Below are positions 44,481 to 53,810 of a DNA stretch of 64,000 bases, piece after piece. Origin of the DNA: Planococcus maritimus. GTDB lineage: Bacteria > Bacillota > Bacilli > Bacillales_A > Planococcaceae. Under the pieces are notes generated by a model that had not been told where the DNA came from, did not search any database, and saw only the letters and a program-made list of their open reading frames with translations. The stretch's first letter is position 1. Every line of letters starts with the position of its first letter. The position numbers were made by a program, and so were the translations under genes. The DNA is taken from assembly GCF_001592825.1 (NCBI RefSeq), contig NZ_LTZG01000001.1:682001-746000 (forward strand). Direction: 5' to 3'.

Positions 44481-46568
44481 TTAGTCGCCCTCAAAAGGAT
44501 TCTCTATTCCTGGCACCGATTCGATCGGAAACTTTGTGAAAAAGATAGTGCCCTCGGGTCCAGTTTCAATGCTGATTGTGGCGTTGTGGCGTGCAGCCAC
44601 TGCATAACAAATGCCAAGGCCAAGGCCAGTGCCTTCGTCTTTTGTCGTATAGAATGGCGTGCCAATTTTCTCGATGATGTCAGAGTCGATGCCGCTGCCT
44701 TGATCTTGCACAGCCAGCACTACGTATTTTTCATTTTCCAAATAAGTACCGATGGTCAATGTCTGGCCGACAGTCATCGCTTCAAGCCCATTGCGGTATA
44801 GATTGATGATCAATTGCCGGATTTCATTATGGTTCAACCATAGATCAGGCACTTCCTGCGTATAGATGCGGATGCGCTTGTTCTGATTGGACGTATCGAC
44901 TTTAATCAAAGGGGAAATATCATCGAGAATCGTATTCAGGCTCATCATTTTCATATCGGAAGTCCGTGTATTGCCGACCGACAAGAATTCTGTGATAATG
45001 GCGTTCGCCCGGTCCAATTCGTCGATCATTAGGTTAAGATGTGCCGCATGCGGCGTCAATTGCTTATCCTTCACCATCAATTGCAAAAATCCGCGCACGG
45101 TCGTCATCGGATTGCGGACTTCGTGGCTGATGCCCGCCGCCATCTGCCCGATCAAATCCAGATTGGACAGCCTCTTCAGTTCTCTTTCGTACTTTTTCTG
45201 TTCTTTGATATTTTTCAATATACAGCAGATCCCATCATCAAACGGATAGGCGGTAATATCATACCAATAATCATCCACATCGGATTGGGCTTCAAAGCGA
45301 ACCGTCACCCGCTCGTTCATGGCGCGGTGGAACTCAGTATACGTGAGGGTCCCTATAATGTCTGGATACATCTCCCAAATGTTCTTGCCGAGCATTTCCT
45401 CCGCTGTTCTTCCTCTCGCAAATGACACATGCTGGTTGATATAGCTATATTCCCAATCTTTATTGAGCACCAAAAAACCATCTGTGATACTTTCGATGAC
45501 ACTATTGACCCGCTTGTTCGCCGCATATAATGCACTCGTTCTTTCTTCGACAATGCCTTCTAGTTGATCCATATACAATACATTCGAAAACACCGGCGCA
45601 GTAGCATCGATAATGGATTGGGCGAATAAAAGCGGCAAATTGGCAGTCTGTTTCGCTGCAATTCCACCGCAGACCACAGAAATGACGCCGTGTACTTTCC
45701 CGATTGAAATCATGGGCAGCAAGAGCAATAGTCGATGATCTCCAAGGCCGTTATAAATCGTCTCTTTCTCAGAAACGGCGCGTTGAACCAATTTCTCGTA
45801 ATCATCTGTCAATCCTAAATGATGGAGACGTTCATTCCAATCGGTTTGGGACAAGTCATCAGCTGCGTGAAACGCAATCGGTGTAACGCTTTTCGCACTT
45901 GGCGGGATGATGATATGTGCGGCAAAGTCCCCTTCGCCAAACGCTTGTTTCAAATAGGAAAAGCAGACGTTCAAACTTTCCCGTGTAGTGGAACAAAAAG
46001 ACAGTTCACGGCTCAGATCGAGCAATGATTGCTTTTCCGCCAGTAACTTCTCTTTCTGATTGAGCGTTTTGGCATTTTGAATGGCAACTGCCGCCATGTT
46101 CACATACGCTTCTACGCTTTCAATTTCAGATTGTGTCAAATGCATCGGCGTGCCGTAATCGAACAAAAACACCATGCCGATAAAGTCCTGTTCATAAGAA
46201 ATCGGCAGCGCCAATAAGGAATTGATACGGAAGGCCCCCACCGGCACCAAATCCGGCCGGTCGTCTATCGAAGTGTCCGCTATATAAATGGTCTTTCGTT
46301 TCTCGATTAATTCTGCTGCCAAAGGATCTGTTTGTGGGTCGATAATTTGCGATTGCAGCGTTATTCCATCGATCATTTCGGGCTTTCCCGCAAACCCGCG
46401 GTAAGTTCCATCGCCTTCCGGCAAAAAGATCCCGACAGAATCGCACCGGACGATTTCCTCGGAAATCGCCGTTGTGACCTGCTGCAACACTTCATGCAAA
46501 TCCAGCTTCGTATTAACAATGCGTGTTATATTCGCGAGTCTCGAATACCGCGATTGATCATCTACCAT
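44481..46568 (-). CDS. GAF-GAF-PAS sensor histidine kinase
   Basis: The 695-residue protein has no membrane span. A GAF domain covers about 10-170 (ITRIVNTKLDLHEVLQQV, INSLLALPISYEQDFIGMVF), a second GAF-like region about 190-350, a short coiled coil, and a PAS domain about 360-470 (NSVIESITDGFLVLNKDWEYSYIN). HisKA follows with the phospho-acceptor His in AGISHEVRNPMTTVRGFLQ, then HATPase blocks NLYRNGLEAM, DQGSGI and GTGLGLGI. No response regulator is adjacent, so it is an orphan cytoplasmic kinase. The frame opens at a TTG (46616); GGAGAG seven bases before the ATG at 46568 gives the start. Confidence 0.9.
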   Translation of the reverse strand: MVDDQSRYSRLANITRIVNTKLDLHEVLQQVTTAISEEIVRCDSVGIFLPEGDGTYRGFAGKPEMIDGITLQSQIIDPQTDPLAAELIEKRKTIYIADTSIDDRPDLVPVGAFRINSLLALPISYEQDFIGMVFLFDYGTPMHLTQSEIESVEAYVNMAAVAIQNAKTLNQKEKLLAEKQSLLDLSRELSFCSTTRESLNVCFSYLKQAFGEGDFAAHIIIPPSAKSVTPIAFHAADDLSQTDWNERLHHLGLTDDYEKLVQRAVSEKETIYNGLGDHRLLLLLPMISIGKVHGVISVVCGGIAAKQTANLPLLFAQSIIDATAPVFSNVLYMDQLEGIVEERTSALYAANKRVNSVIESITDGFLVLNKDWEYSYINQHVSFARGRTAEEMLGKNIWEMYPDIIGTLTYTEFHRAMNERVTVRFEAQSDVDDYWYDITAYPFDDGICCILKNIKEQKKYERELKRLSNLDLIGQMAAGISHEVRNPMTTVRGFLQLMVKDKQLTPHAAHLNLMIDELDRANAIITEFLSVGNTRTSDMKMMSLNTILDDISPLIKVDTSNQNKRIRIYTQEVPDLWLNHNEIRQLIINLYRNGLEAMTVGQTLTIGTYLENEKYVVLAVQDQGSGIDSDIIEKIGTPFYTTKDEGTGLGLGICYAVAARHNATISIETGPEGTIFFTKFPIESVPGIENPFEGD

Positions 46569-46733
46569 GAAACAACTCTCCATTCCCGCCAAGTGACCGT
46601 CGATGCAAGTCTTCAAGCACTTAAATAAGATCTTTCCGAATCATTTTCTTTACTTGTCTACAATCTTACTATATCTGCCTAAGGTTAAGCCTGTTATTTG
46701 CCGATAAATATTCATCAAATGTTTTTCAAGCCA

Positions 46734-46763
46734 CAAAAAAGCCAGGAATTCGGTTCCCTGGCT
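46734..46763 (-). terminator. Terminator of the small membrane protein gene at 46778
   Basis: GCCAGG/CCTGGC (46757-46762 with 46741-46746) followed by TTTTTTG on the minus strand. Confidence 0.82.
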
Positions 46764-46777
46764 CTGTCCTGTTCCAT

Positions 46778-47059
46778 TTAAGCGATCGACGCCGCTCGTT
46801 TTTCCTTGCTGCAACGCCTGCAACGATACCAGCGCATAGCGGGCATTTCCGCCACTCGTTCCTGTCGTTCGAAATCATGGAATCCGAGGCGGCACCGCCA
46901 ATTCTTCCCGCGATTCACCAAAAGCTGCGTCAGGATCAATACCAGCAACCCGCCTCCCACAAAATAAAGCGCAAAATCCCTCAAAGGGGAAAATAATTCA
47001 TCATCGGTCACTAGCAGCAAAACCCCTGCCAACATCACAAATCCTGAAAAAGTCTTCAT
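46778..47059 (-). CDS. Small membrane protein with C-terminal Cys/His cluster
   Basis: The 93-residue protein has two hydrophobic segments (FSGFVMLAGVLLLVT, FALYFVGGGLLVLILTQLLV) and a basic C-terminal tail with CRLGFHDFER and YRCRRCSKEK. The C-x5-H and CxxC pattern resembles the short metal-binding tails of DUF1660-like phage-type proteins, a weak similarity. GGAGAGG lies just before the ATG. Function unknown. Confidence 0.6.
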   Translation of the reverse strand: MKTFSGFVMLAGVLLLVTDDELFSPLRDFALYFVGGGLLVLILTQLLVNRGKNWRCRLGFHDFERQERVAEMPAMRWYRCRRCSKEKRAASIA

Positions 47060-47090
47060 CTGCCTCTCCTTCCCACTGCCGGTTCCAATG

Positions 47091-47122
47091 CAAAAACCCT
47101 TTCTCCAAAAGAGAAAGGGTTT
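47091..47122 (-). terminator. Terminator of the flavodoxin-fold gene
   Basis: A 12-bp perfect stem (47111-47122 with 47094-47105) followed by TTG on the minus strand. The T run is part of the stem end, so moderate strength. Confidence 0.8.
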
Positions 47123-47126
47123 CGGT

Positions 47127-47744
47127 TTATAAAGTATTGCCTTCTGCCGGAATCGGCTGTTCTTTAAGCATTTTCGCTAAATGATGCGTATTATACGCTA
47201 AGCGCTGAATGGCTGCTTTAGAGAAATCATTGCCATGGCCCGCTTCCAAATAAGATGGGCCTGGGCCTGCTTCACCGACCCAATACGCATCGACATTCGG
47301 CGGGATGACAAAGCCGATATGCGACAAGCCGTATAGCAACGAAGCCGCTGCGTGCTTCGCACCGTCTTCGTTTCCGGTAATGACTGCACCGCCGACTTTA
47401 TTATAGAAAATCGACTGGCCTTTATCATTGGTCACGCTACTCGATCCATACAAGCGTTCAATCGCTTGTGTCGCGAGCGAGCTTTTCTCGCCGAGCCAAA
47501 GCGGAGTTCCGATGACCAAGATATCGGCCTCTTTCACTTTCTCTAAGATTTCCGGCCATTCGTCACCGTCTTCCATGTCTTCTGTGACGCCGTAAGCGAC
47601 GTAATAATCCGCCAAGCGGACAATCTCGGACTCTACGCCGAGCGTTTCGTAATGTTTTTGAACGTCTTTTATGAAGCCTTCGGTGTTGGATTCTTCTTCT
47701 GAACTTTTGAGTGAACAATTAAGAAATAATGCTTTCAAAGCCAT
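47127..47744 (-). CDS. Flavodoxin-fold NAD(P)H-dependent FMN reductase-like protein
   Basis: The 205-residue protein begins KALFLNCSLKSSEEESNTEGF, the phosphate-binding loop of the flavodoxin/NADPH-dependent FMN reductase family. ADILVIGTPLWLGEKSSLATQAIERLY and NKVGGAVITGNEDGAKHAAASLLYGLSHIGF, the two further FMN-site loops, follow. An electron-transfer or quinone/nitro/azo-reducing role is likely. AAAGGA lies nine bases before the ATG. It is 63 bases downstream of the PatB-like gene and may be read with it. Confidence 0.88.
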   Translation of the reverse strand: MALKALFLNCSLKSSEEESNTEGFIKDVQKHYETLGVESEIVRLADYYVAYGVTEDMEDGDEWPEILEKVKEADILVIGTPLWLGEKSSLATQAIERLYGSSSVTNDKGQSIFYNKVGGAVITGNEDGAKHAAASLLYGLSHIGFVIPPNVDAYWVGEAGPGPSYLEAGHGNDFSKAAIQRLAYNTHHLAKMLKEQPIPAEGNTL

Positions 47745-47807
47745 GCAGGCACGTCCTTTCGTTTTCCGTCTCCTTCTTGCTTTCCCTGAAACGGCACGAA
47801 AAAAACA

Positions 47808-48998
47808 TTAATTCAAATCATCGAATTCACGTGCGATTCGCTCCATCGCTTCTTGGATGAGCGGGCGCGGGGACGGAATGCAGATGCGCTGGAATCCTGC
47901 GCCTTCTTCCCCGAACATCGTGCCGTCTTCTAAAATGACGTTCGCTTTGTTATAGATGCGTTCATGGACTTCCTTATCGTCAAGCCCGTATCCGCGGAAA
48001 TCGAGCCACATGACGTAGGTGCCTTCTGGAATGCGCACTTTCACTTTCGGCATGCGCTCCTCGAGGAAATTCTTCATCCATTCAAGCGTGCCGTCAAGAT
48101 AGGCATTCACTTGCTCGAGCCAGTCATCGCCTTCTGTATAAGCCGCAATCAGGGCTGCGACGGTGAACGGCGTCGGCAATTGCATGCCAAGCTCTGCCGT
48201 GAACTTCTCGCGCAACGCTTCATTTTCAATGATGACATTAGTGCAATGAAGCCCGGCGACGTTAAAGGTTTTATTGATAGCCGTGCACGTAACGATGTGG
48301 TCGGTTTCTTCTGCTGCTAGCACCATCGGCGTAAAGGTTTCGCCGCGGCGCACCAAGTCGCCGTGGATTTCATCGGTAATGATCGTCACATTATGGCGCT
48401 TGCAGATGGCTGCAAGCTGGTTCGACTCTTCCGGCGTGAACACGCGCCCCGTCGGATTATGCGGGTGGCAGTGGATAAACAAATGGGTGTTTTCGTCTTT
48501 TGCAAGTTCTTCGAATTCCTCGAAGTTGATCGAATAGCGTCCTGCTTCATCCTGGACGAGCGCGTTGTTTTTCACGACGCGGCCATTGCCTTCAACTGCT
48601 GAAGTAAAAGGCGGATAAACCGGCCGTTGAATGATGACGCCATCGCCCGGCTCGGTAAATGCTTTCACCGCAATATTCAAAGCATGCACCGTCCCTGGGC
48701 TAAAGACGATTTCCTCTTTCTTGATGGCCCAGTCATAGCGTTTATGGAAATAATGCTGGATGGCTTCAAAATATGCATCCGGCAAAATCGTATAACCGAA
48801 AATTCGGTGGTCGACAGTTTTATGCAAGGCGTCGACAATCGGCTGTGCGACCGGAAGATCCATGTCCGCCGTAAATAGCGGAATGGTCTCCTCATCATAG
48901 CGATCCGTAATGCCGAATTGCTTAATCAACTCTGCCCCGTCCCATTTCAGTGAATAGGTCCCGCGGCGTTCGACCGCTTCGTCAAAATTATAGTTCAT
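47808..48998 (-). CDS. MalY/PatB-type PLP-dependent C-S lyase
   Basis: The 396-residue fold-type I PLP enzyme has FSPGTVHALNIAVKAFTEPGD, the cofactor-ring stretch HCHPHNPTGRVFTPEE, the PLP Asp in ITDEIHGDL, and the Schiff-base Lys in CTAINKTFNVAGLHCTN (about residue 240). Length and the N-terminal WDG..Y motif fit PatB cystathionine beta-lyase-like enzymes that release thiols from cysteine conjugates. An aminotransferase side activity is possible. AAGGGAG lies about eight bases before the ATG. Confidence 0.92.
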   Translation of the reverse strand: MNYNFDEAVERRGTYSLKWDGAELIKQFGITDRYDEETIPLFTADMDLPVAQPIVDALHKTVDHRIFGYTILPDAYFEAIQHYFHKRYDWAIKKEEIVFSPGTVHALNIAVKAFTEPGDGVIIQRPVYPPFTSAVEGNGRVVKNNALVQDEAGRYSINFEEFEELAKDENTHLFIHCHPHNPTGRVFTPEESNQLAAICKRHNVTIITDEIHGDLVRRGETFTPMVLAAEETDHIVTCTAINKTFNVAGLHCTNVIIENEALREKFTAELGMQLPTPFTVAALIAAYTEGDDWLEQVNAYLDGTLEWMKNFLEERMPKVKVRIPEGTYVMWLDFRGYGLDDKEVHERIYNKANVILEDGTMFGEEGAGFQRICIPSPRPLIQEAMERIAREFDDLN

Positions 48999-49080
48999 GC
49001 AAAATACTCCCTTTCTCGAATGGATTCAACACCATTAGTGTACCGCTCCTATCGAGTGAGTTGGTGAAATTTGCTTGGCC

Positions 49081-51051
49081 TTAAGGTTCGAACTTCTCGA
49101 GCAAGTCGCCACGCAGGACGTCGTCTGAAATTTGCAGTTCTTTCGAGCCTTCTTTAAACGGTTCTTTACAAGCTTCGACATCCATTTCTTCGCCGGTTAT
49201 GCGCCAGAAGCAGCTGCCATTATCATAGATTCCATCGGACGCTGCGATAAAGCTCAATTCATTCGTGATAAAGGAACCGTCCCGGAACGTTGCACGCCCG
49301 TCTTCTGCTTCCCACATATTGCGGCCGATAAAATAATGCTGCCCCGGATCGCCACCGAGGATATCGAGTAAACTCGGGGCAAGGTCGAGCTGGCTAGCCA
49401 CTTGGCTGAAAATTTTCGGCTCTGCCCCCGGGACATGGAGAATGAGCGGCACGTTTTTATTTGTCTCGAAATAAGCTAGCGGATCTTTGGAATCGGTAAA
49501 CTCGACAAACTTTTTCGTGTTCGCTGTCATGCCTGTACTATGATCGCCGTAAATGACTAGCAAGGTGTCATCAAGCATGCCTTTTTGCTCGAGCCCCTCA
49601 ACAAATTTGCCAATCGCCCGGTCAACATAATGAATCGATTGCAAATAGTTTTTGAAATGCCGGTCCTGATAGCCGTTATATCCTTCAGTATTAAGCAACT
49701 GCAAGTCTTCTGGCATCTCAAACGGATGATGGCTCGTCAAGGTAACGATTTGCGAATGGAAAGGCTCTTCAAATCCAGCCATTTCCTCAAGCGCTTGATC
49801 AAGCAGCGCTTCGTCATTGATGGACCAGCCGATCACTTCCGCTTCATCGAAATCCCCTTCCGAGTAAAAGCGGTCGATTCCAAGTTGCGGATAGATGATG
49901 TAGCGATTCCAGAAACTTGGCTTATATGGATGGAACACGTTTGTCCCATAGCCCTGTTCTTTTAAAATGCTTGGCAATGCGTCAAATGTATTTTCTGCAT
50001 AAAGCATATAGGCGGAACCTTCGGCGGTCGGATACAAGGAGGTATTCAACAGAAACTCCGCATCCGAAGTCCTGCCGAGCGCTGTTTGCTCATAGAAATT
50101 CGGGAAATACAGATTTTCTCTCGCCAAACGATTTAAGTTCGGCGTGATTTCCTCGCCATTCACTTCACGGTTCATGACAAAATTCTGCAAGGCTTCTACT
50201 TGCAGGACGATGACATTTTTGCCCTCTGCCATGCCGGAGTACGGGCCCGGCACACGCTCGGCGTTACGCCCGTCGAACCAATCCTGCGCCTCGGAAATTT
50301 CGTCTTCGCTATACACTTTGCGGTTGATGAAATTGTCGTCAATATAACGCGTGATATTGGCACCGTGGAATCCGAGCAAGCCGGTGAAATTATATACCCG
50401 CATATTCGAGATCAATTTATTGAACTGCCATGCTCCCCCATCTTCCATCGACTTATTGAACGGCACTGTCGTCAATTGCCAGCCAAGCATGAGTACCACT
50501 AACGCCGTCCCAGCTTTCGCCCAGCGTGATGGCGCCTGGGCAATGGCTTTTTTCCGGCTGATCATAACCCACAGAATTGCCATGACGATTACATCTACTA
50601 ATAGCAAAGCGTCACTTAAGCGGAACAAGGCGAAAATACTTTCCCCAACGTCCCCTACTTGGCGCATTTGCATCAATACCGTCACGGAAATGATGTCTTC
50701 AAAATAACGGAAGTATAAGGTATCCGCCAAAATGATGAAGCTCAATACAAGATTGGTGATGGCCATCCAAAACAAGCGCTTTCGTCCACTTAGCAGCAAT
50801 AACCAAAACGTCCCGAGTAGAATCGTCCCGATGCTGATCAACAATACCCCTTCAAAGATGCCATCGCTATTGCCCCCGAATGCCCACGTTGCCAATTCAC
50901 CAACAAATGCGAAGGGTCCTAGCGTCGTAAACACCGTGTCACTGACATTCGAAAAATAATAGACTTTTCCGAGCAATAATAAGACAAATAATGCGTAATC
51001 CCATTGGTTAAGCAGAAATTTTCCAGCTGTTTTCATTTTTTCCAAATACAA
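49081..51051 (-). CDS. LTA synthase-family glycerophosphate transferase
   Basis: The protein of about 656 residues has five N-terminal spans (to about 195) and an extracellular alkaline-phosphatase-like domain. The metal ligand Glu286 lies in VLQVEALQNFV and nucleophile Thr328 in TALGRTSDAEF, matching the active-site Glu and Thr of Staphylococcus LtaS. TSHHPFEMP and VIYGDHSTG complete the site. It should polymerise or prime lipoteichoic acid from phosphatidylglycerol, with cleavage after the membrane part possible. The start is uncertain: TTG at 51051, TTG at 51045 or ATG at 51036 all have only weak ribosome binding sites. Confidence 0.93.
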   Translation of the reverse strand: MYLEKMKTAGKFLLNQWDYALFVLLLLGKVYYFSNVSDTVFTTLGPFAFVGELATWAFGGNSDGIFEGVLLISIGTILLGTFWLLLLSGRKRLFWMAITNLVLSFIILADTLYFRYFEDIISVTVLMQMRQVGDVGESIFALFRLSDALLLVDVIVMAILWVMISRKKAIAQAPSRWAKAGTALVVLMLGWQLTTVPFNKSMEDGGAWQFNKLISNMRVYNFTGLLGFHGANITRYIDDNFINRKVYSEDEISEAQDWFDGRNAERVPGPYSGMAEGKNVIVLQVEALQNFVMNREVNGEEITPNLNRLARENLYFPNFYEQTALGRTSDAEFLLNTSLYPTAEGSAYMLYAENTFDALPSILKEQGYGTNVFHPYKPSFWNRYIIYPQLGIDRFYSEGDFDEAEVIGWSINDEALLDQALEEMAGFEEPFHSQIVTLTSHHPFEMPEDLQLLNTEGYNGYQDRHFKNYLQSIHYVDRAIGKFVEGLEQKGMLDDTLLVIYGDHSTGMTANTKKFVEFTDSKDPLAYFETNKNVPLILHVPGAEPKIFSQVASQLDLAPSLLDILGGDPGQHYFIGRNMWEAEDGRATFRDGSFITNELSFIAASDGIYDNGSCFWRITGEEMDVEACKEPFKEGSKELQISDDVLRGDLLEKFEP

Positions 51052-51147
51052 AACGCCCTTTTCTCTTTTTTCTCACAATTTTACCATAACTGGAATTCCT
51101 TGATTTCTTTATTTGAATACTTTTTTATTTTCATCACATCTCTTCTT

Positions 51148-51176
51148 TTGCTGGCAAAAAACGCATATCCTATCAT
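51148..51176 (+). promoter_or_regulatory. Candidate sigma-A promoter of the DUF2512 gene
   Basis: TTGCTG (51148-51153), 17-bp spacer, TATCAT (51171-51176), 51 bases before the GTG start. Confidence 0.5.
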
Positions 51177-51227
51177 GGAAATGGGTAAAGGTTTCTATAG
51201 TTCATTCTAATTAAAAGGAGGGATTCC

Positions 51228-51629
51228 GTGAAACATCTTATTGCATTAGCTATCAAATTCGTCATTATCACGCTTGTTTTGCTCGTTATCCTAACATGGG
51301 CATTCGATGTCAGCTTCCTGAATACCTTAATGATCAGCCTGGCATTAACGGCTCTGTCTTATGCAATCGGCGATTTGCTTGTCTTCTTGAACGCCGGAAA
51401 ACCGGACAATCAAGTGTCCCGCAATACGGTGGCGACTTTCACCGATTTCATCATGGCATTAGCCATCATTCTGTTGATTGGCTGGCTCTTGACCGGCGAA
51501 TTCGCTGCCATGGTTGCGCCGGCACTCGTCAGCGCTTTGGTACTTTCGGCAGGCGAATGGTTTTTCCATCAATACGTCGACCGCAGCGTGGTTCCTTGGT
51601 ATAACGATTACACACCGGCTAAAAGATAA
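51228..51629 (+). CDS. YndM-like DUF2512 membrane protein
   Basis: The 133-residue protein has four membrane spans and the family blocks ALAIKFVIITLVLLVILTWAF, SYAIGDLLVFLNAG and FTDFIMALAIILLIGWLL, ending GEWFFHQYVDR. Bacillus YndM has no defined function; several DUF2512 genes respond to stress. The start is GTG (51228), with AAGGAGGG about six bases upstream. Confidence 0.88.
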   Translation: MKHLIALAIKFVIITLVLLVILTWAFDVSFLNTLMISLALTALSYAIGDLLVFLNAGKPDNQVSRNTVATFTDFIMALAIILLIGWLLTGEFAAMVAPALVSALVLSAGEWFFHQYVDRSVVPWYNDYTPAKR

Positions 51630-51631
51630 AG

Positions 51632-51668
51632 AAAAATGCTACCCCATGTATAGTAGGGTAGCATTTTT
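51632..51668. terminator. Bidirectional terminator between convergent genes
   Basis: A 13-bp perfect stem (51632-51644 with 51656-51668) with A and T runs at its base serves the DUF2512 gene and, from the other side, the diguanylate cyclase gene. Confidence 0.9.
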
Positions 51669-51703
51669 CTATGGACTGGCCTATTCAAATTCATGTTCTA
51701 CAA

Positions 51704-52834
51704 CTACGTATTCACTTGATATTCCCCAGTCGGCTCGATGTTCGCTTTTACTTTGACGACTGTCACTTGGTTGCGCCCCGAGTCTTTTGAGTGATAAAGG
51801 GCACGGTCTGCCTTTTCAATCAGTTCATCCACCGGCTGTTCCGCGCTTGAAATGGCGGCTCCCAGCGAAACAGTTAAGCGCCCGCCCGGCTGTTGCTCGC
51901 CACCATAAAACGCATAGTCCTCGATGCGTTCCCGCAAAGCATCTGCCCGCTCAAACACCTGCTGTTCGGTCGATACTGCCGTAAAGCACAAGATGAATTC
52001 TTCCCCGCCGTAGCGTGCGATGACATCTCCAGAGCGCATCTCTTCTTCCATCAACCTGCCAATCGATTGAAGCACGACGTCCCCTGCTGGATGGCCATGC
52101 GTATCGTTGTAATTCTTGAAATGATCAACGTCCATCATGACGATAGCCATCGGGACGCCTTTGTATTTCAACTCGCGCACTCGTTCATAGAAAAACCGGA
52201 GATTTGGCAAACCCGTCAACGAGTCATGTGTCGAATCATGTTCAAGCGCTTTCGAGCGAATGATGTTGCGGTGTGTATCGTTGAGAATCAAGCCCATCGC
52301 CATGACACCGATTGACGCCATGATTGCCATAATGACAGCCATTTCAATAGATGCAGGCGTTGATAATACCATCCCTACCGATTTGATCACTTCAAATACT
52401 GCAAAACCAATCATCATCCGTTTGATATTGACCAGCGCATACGCTTGACGTGGATTTTTCCACCCGTGAAACAAACTGCCAATGACGACCGGCAACAAAA
52501 TGGCCAATAAGATGCCGTGCCATACCATCGGCCCTTCCATCATTATCCGGTAGATAACCGGGATGATCATGGCGATTGTACCTGGCGACCACCCGCCTAC
52601 AAATGCGATGAAAAACAATGGTACTTCGCGCAAATCAATGCGCATCCCTTCTTGAAGCAGCGGGTTGTACATAATCGCAAACGCTAAAAATCCGGTCAGC
52701 AGTCCCGTGAATAGTGGGGCTACCCTCGATTCTGCCAACTTCGGGGCAAGATACTCCCGTGCTTTCAAGCCAATGTACATCATCGCTATGATCAATGCCA
52801 TATTTTCCAGGAAATAAAAAAAGTACGTTTCCAC
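51704..52834 (-). CDS. Membrane diguanylate cyclase (5TMR-LYT-like sensor plus GGDEF)
   Basis: The 376-residue protein has six membrane spans resembling the 5TM-5TMR-LYT sensor of LytS-type proteins (PLFTGLLTGFLAFAIMYNPLLQEGMRIDLREVP and GGWSPGTIAMIIPVIYRIMMEG). A GGDEF domain with an intact GGEEF signature (IARYGGEEFILCF, about residue 290), DSLTGLPNLRFF and MDVDHFKNYNDTHGHPAGD follows. It should make c-di-GMP in response to a membrane or small-molecule cue. The start is GTG (52834) after GGGGTG. Confidence 0.92.
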   Translation of the reverse strand: METYFFYFLENMALIIAMMYIGLKAREYLAPKLAESRVAPLFTGLLTGFLAFAIMYNPLLQEGMRIDLREVPLFFIAFVGGWSPGTIAMIIPVIYRIMMEGPMVWHGILLAILLPVVIGSLFHGWKNPRQAYALVNIKRMMIGFAVFEVIKSVGMVLSTPASIEMAVIMAIMASIGVMAMGLILNDTHRNIIRSKALEHDSTHDSLTGLPNLRFFYERVRELKYKGVPMAIVMMDVDHFKNYNDTHGHPAGDVVLQSIGRLMEEEMRSGDVIARYGGEEFILCFTAVSTEQQVFERADALRERIEDYAFYGGEQQPGGRLTVSLGAAISSAEQPVDELIEKADRALYHSKDSGRNQVTVVKVKANIEPTGEYQVNT

Positions 52835-52945
52835 CTATACACCCCACTCTAGTCAGTCTCTTAAGTTTAGCAGGGAATGGAATTTCTTCCATACTATTTG
52901 GAAATTAATTATAAAAAAACAGTCCTTTACGCGTGAATTTCCCCG

Positions 52946-52981
52946 TAAAAAAACCGCATCGCTTATAATTGAGCGTCGCGG
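52946..52981 (-). terminator. Terminator of the coiled-coil protein gene
   Basis: CCGC..GCT pairs imperfectly with AGC..GCGG around AATTATA, followed by seven T on the minus strand. Confidence 0.75.
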
Positions 52982-52990
52982 CTTTAGTCC

Positions 52991-53221
52991 TTATTCTTCT
53001 AGCAATAAGCTCGACAAACGATGTGACCGCTCGTCCAATTCCTCATGCTTTGTCACTAAATCACGGAGTTTAGCTTTCATCGCTTCCAGGTCTTGATCGT
53101 CTTCAAATTGCTCGGTAATCTGCACTTGTTCTTGCAACACTTGAATCGTCTGCTTTAAGGTCTCACGGTATTCGGTGCTCACTGCAAATTTTTCTTCTTT
53201 GTCTTTCAACTTATCTTTCAT
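52991..53221 (-). CDS. Small coiled-coil protein of unknown function
   Basis: The 76-residue product is almost entirely helical and charged, with a heptad-like pattern from about residue 5 to 70 (EEKFAVSTEYRETLKQTIQVLQEQ, LEAMKAKLRDLVTKHEELDERS). The frame opens at 53263, but AGGAGGTG seven bases before the ATG at 53221 sets the start. No family recognised. Confidence 0.65.
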   Translation of the reverse strand: MKDKLKDKEEKFAVSTEYRETLKQTIQVLQEQVQITEQFEDDQDLEAMKAKLRDLVTKHEELDERSHRLSSLLLEE

Positions 53222-53286
53222 CGATCTCCACCTCCTGCTTGTTCTATTCCCCCTATCTGCCACAAAAAAACACGCAGTAGCAAAGC

Positions 53287-53321
53287 AAAAAGGCCGTTCA
53301 CCAAATGGTTTCAGCCTTTTT
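53287..53321 (-). terminator. Terminator overlapping the end of the VanZ-like gene
   Basis: AAAAGGC pairs with GCCTTTT (53314-53320 with 53288-53294) and is followed by a T on the minus strand. The VanZ-like stop codon (53298-53300) lies in the loop. Confidence 0.75.
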
Positions 53322-53759
53322 GTTGCCTTGCCATCTGGCCTTTGTGAAGAACCAATAACACATCAGGCCAATCGCCGCCCCCGAGCTATCGATTAAGACG
53401 TCGCGAAATTCGCCACTGCGCCCAGTGATGAATAATTGATGAAACTCATCAGACATCGCATATACCGCGCTAATGCCGAATGCCCAAAAAACAGCACGCT
53501 TCAAGCTCGCGCCAGTTTTTCTGAACGCCCGAACGATAAGCAAGCCCAGCACAAGATATGCGAAGAAATGGGCGCTTTTCCGAAATAAGGTATGAAGTGT
53601 TTCAAATTCCAAAGGAGTGAACGAAGCGACGCCTTCGAACACCCATCGAACGATTTCCGAACTGATGCCGCCGGATACTCCGGCTGGCTGATGCGATAAA
53701 CTAAAGATAAGAATCATCCATAAGGCCGGCCATAGCCAGGCCAGTAAGTGCTTTTTCAT
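53298..53759 (-). CDS. VanZ-family membrane protein
   Basis: The 153-residue protein has four spans and the VanZ signatures SLSHQPAG, RKSAHFFAYLVLGLL and YAMSDEFHQLFITGRSGEFRDVLIDSSGAAIG. VanZ proteins lower sensitivity to teicoplanin in some hosts, but most chromosomal homologues have no known role. AAGGA lies upstream of the ATG. It is 51 bases behind the CWB2 gene. Confidence 0.9.
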   Translation of the reverse strand: MKKHLLAWLWPALWMILIFSLSHQPAGVSGGISSEIVRWVFEGVASFTPLEFETLHTLFRKSAHFFAYLVLGLLIVRAFRKTGASLKRAVFWAFGISAVYAMSDEFHQLFITGRSGEFRDVLIDSSGAAIGLMCYWFFTKARWQGNKKAETIW

Positions 53760-53810
53760 CCTGCCAAATCCTTTTCATTATTGTGATGCTTTCATTATAA
53801 CCTAGCCTCT

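Noticed and set aside
46681-46700. Single AGGTTAAG upstream of the sensor kinase gene
   Set aside because: No second half-site at 11 bp and no -10 at the required distance.
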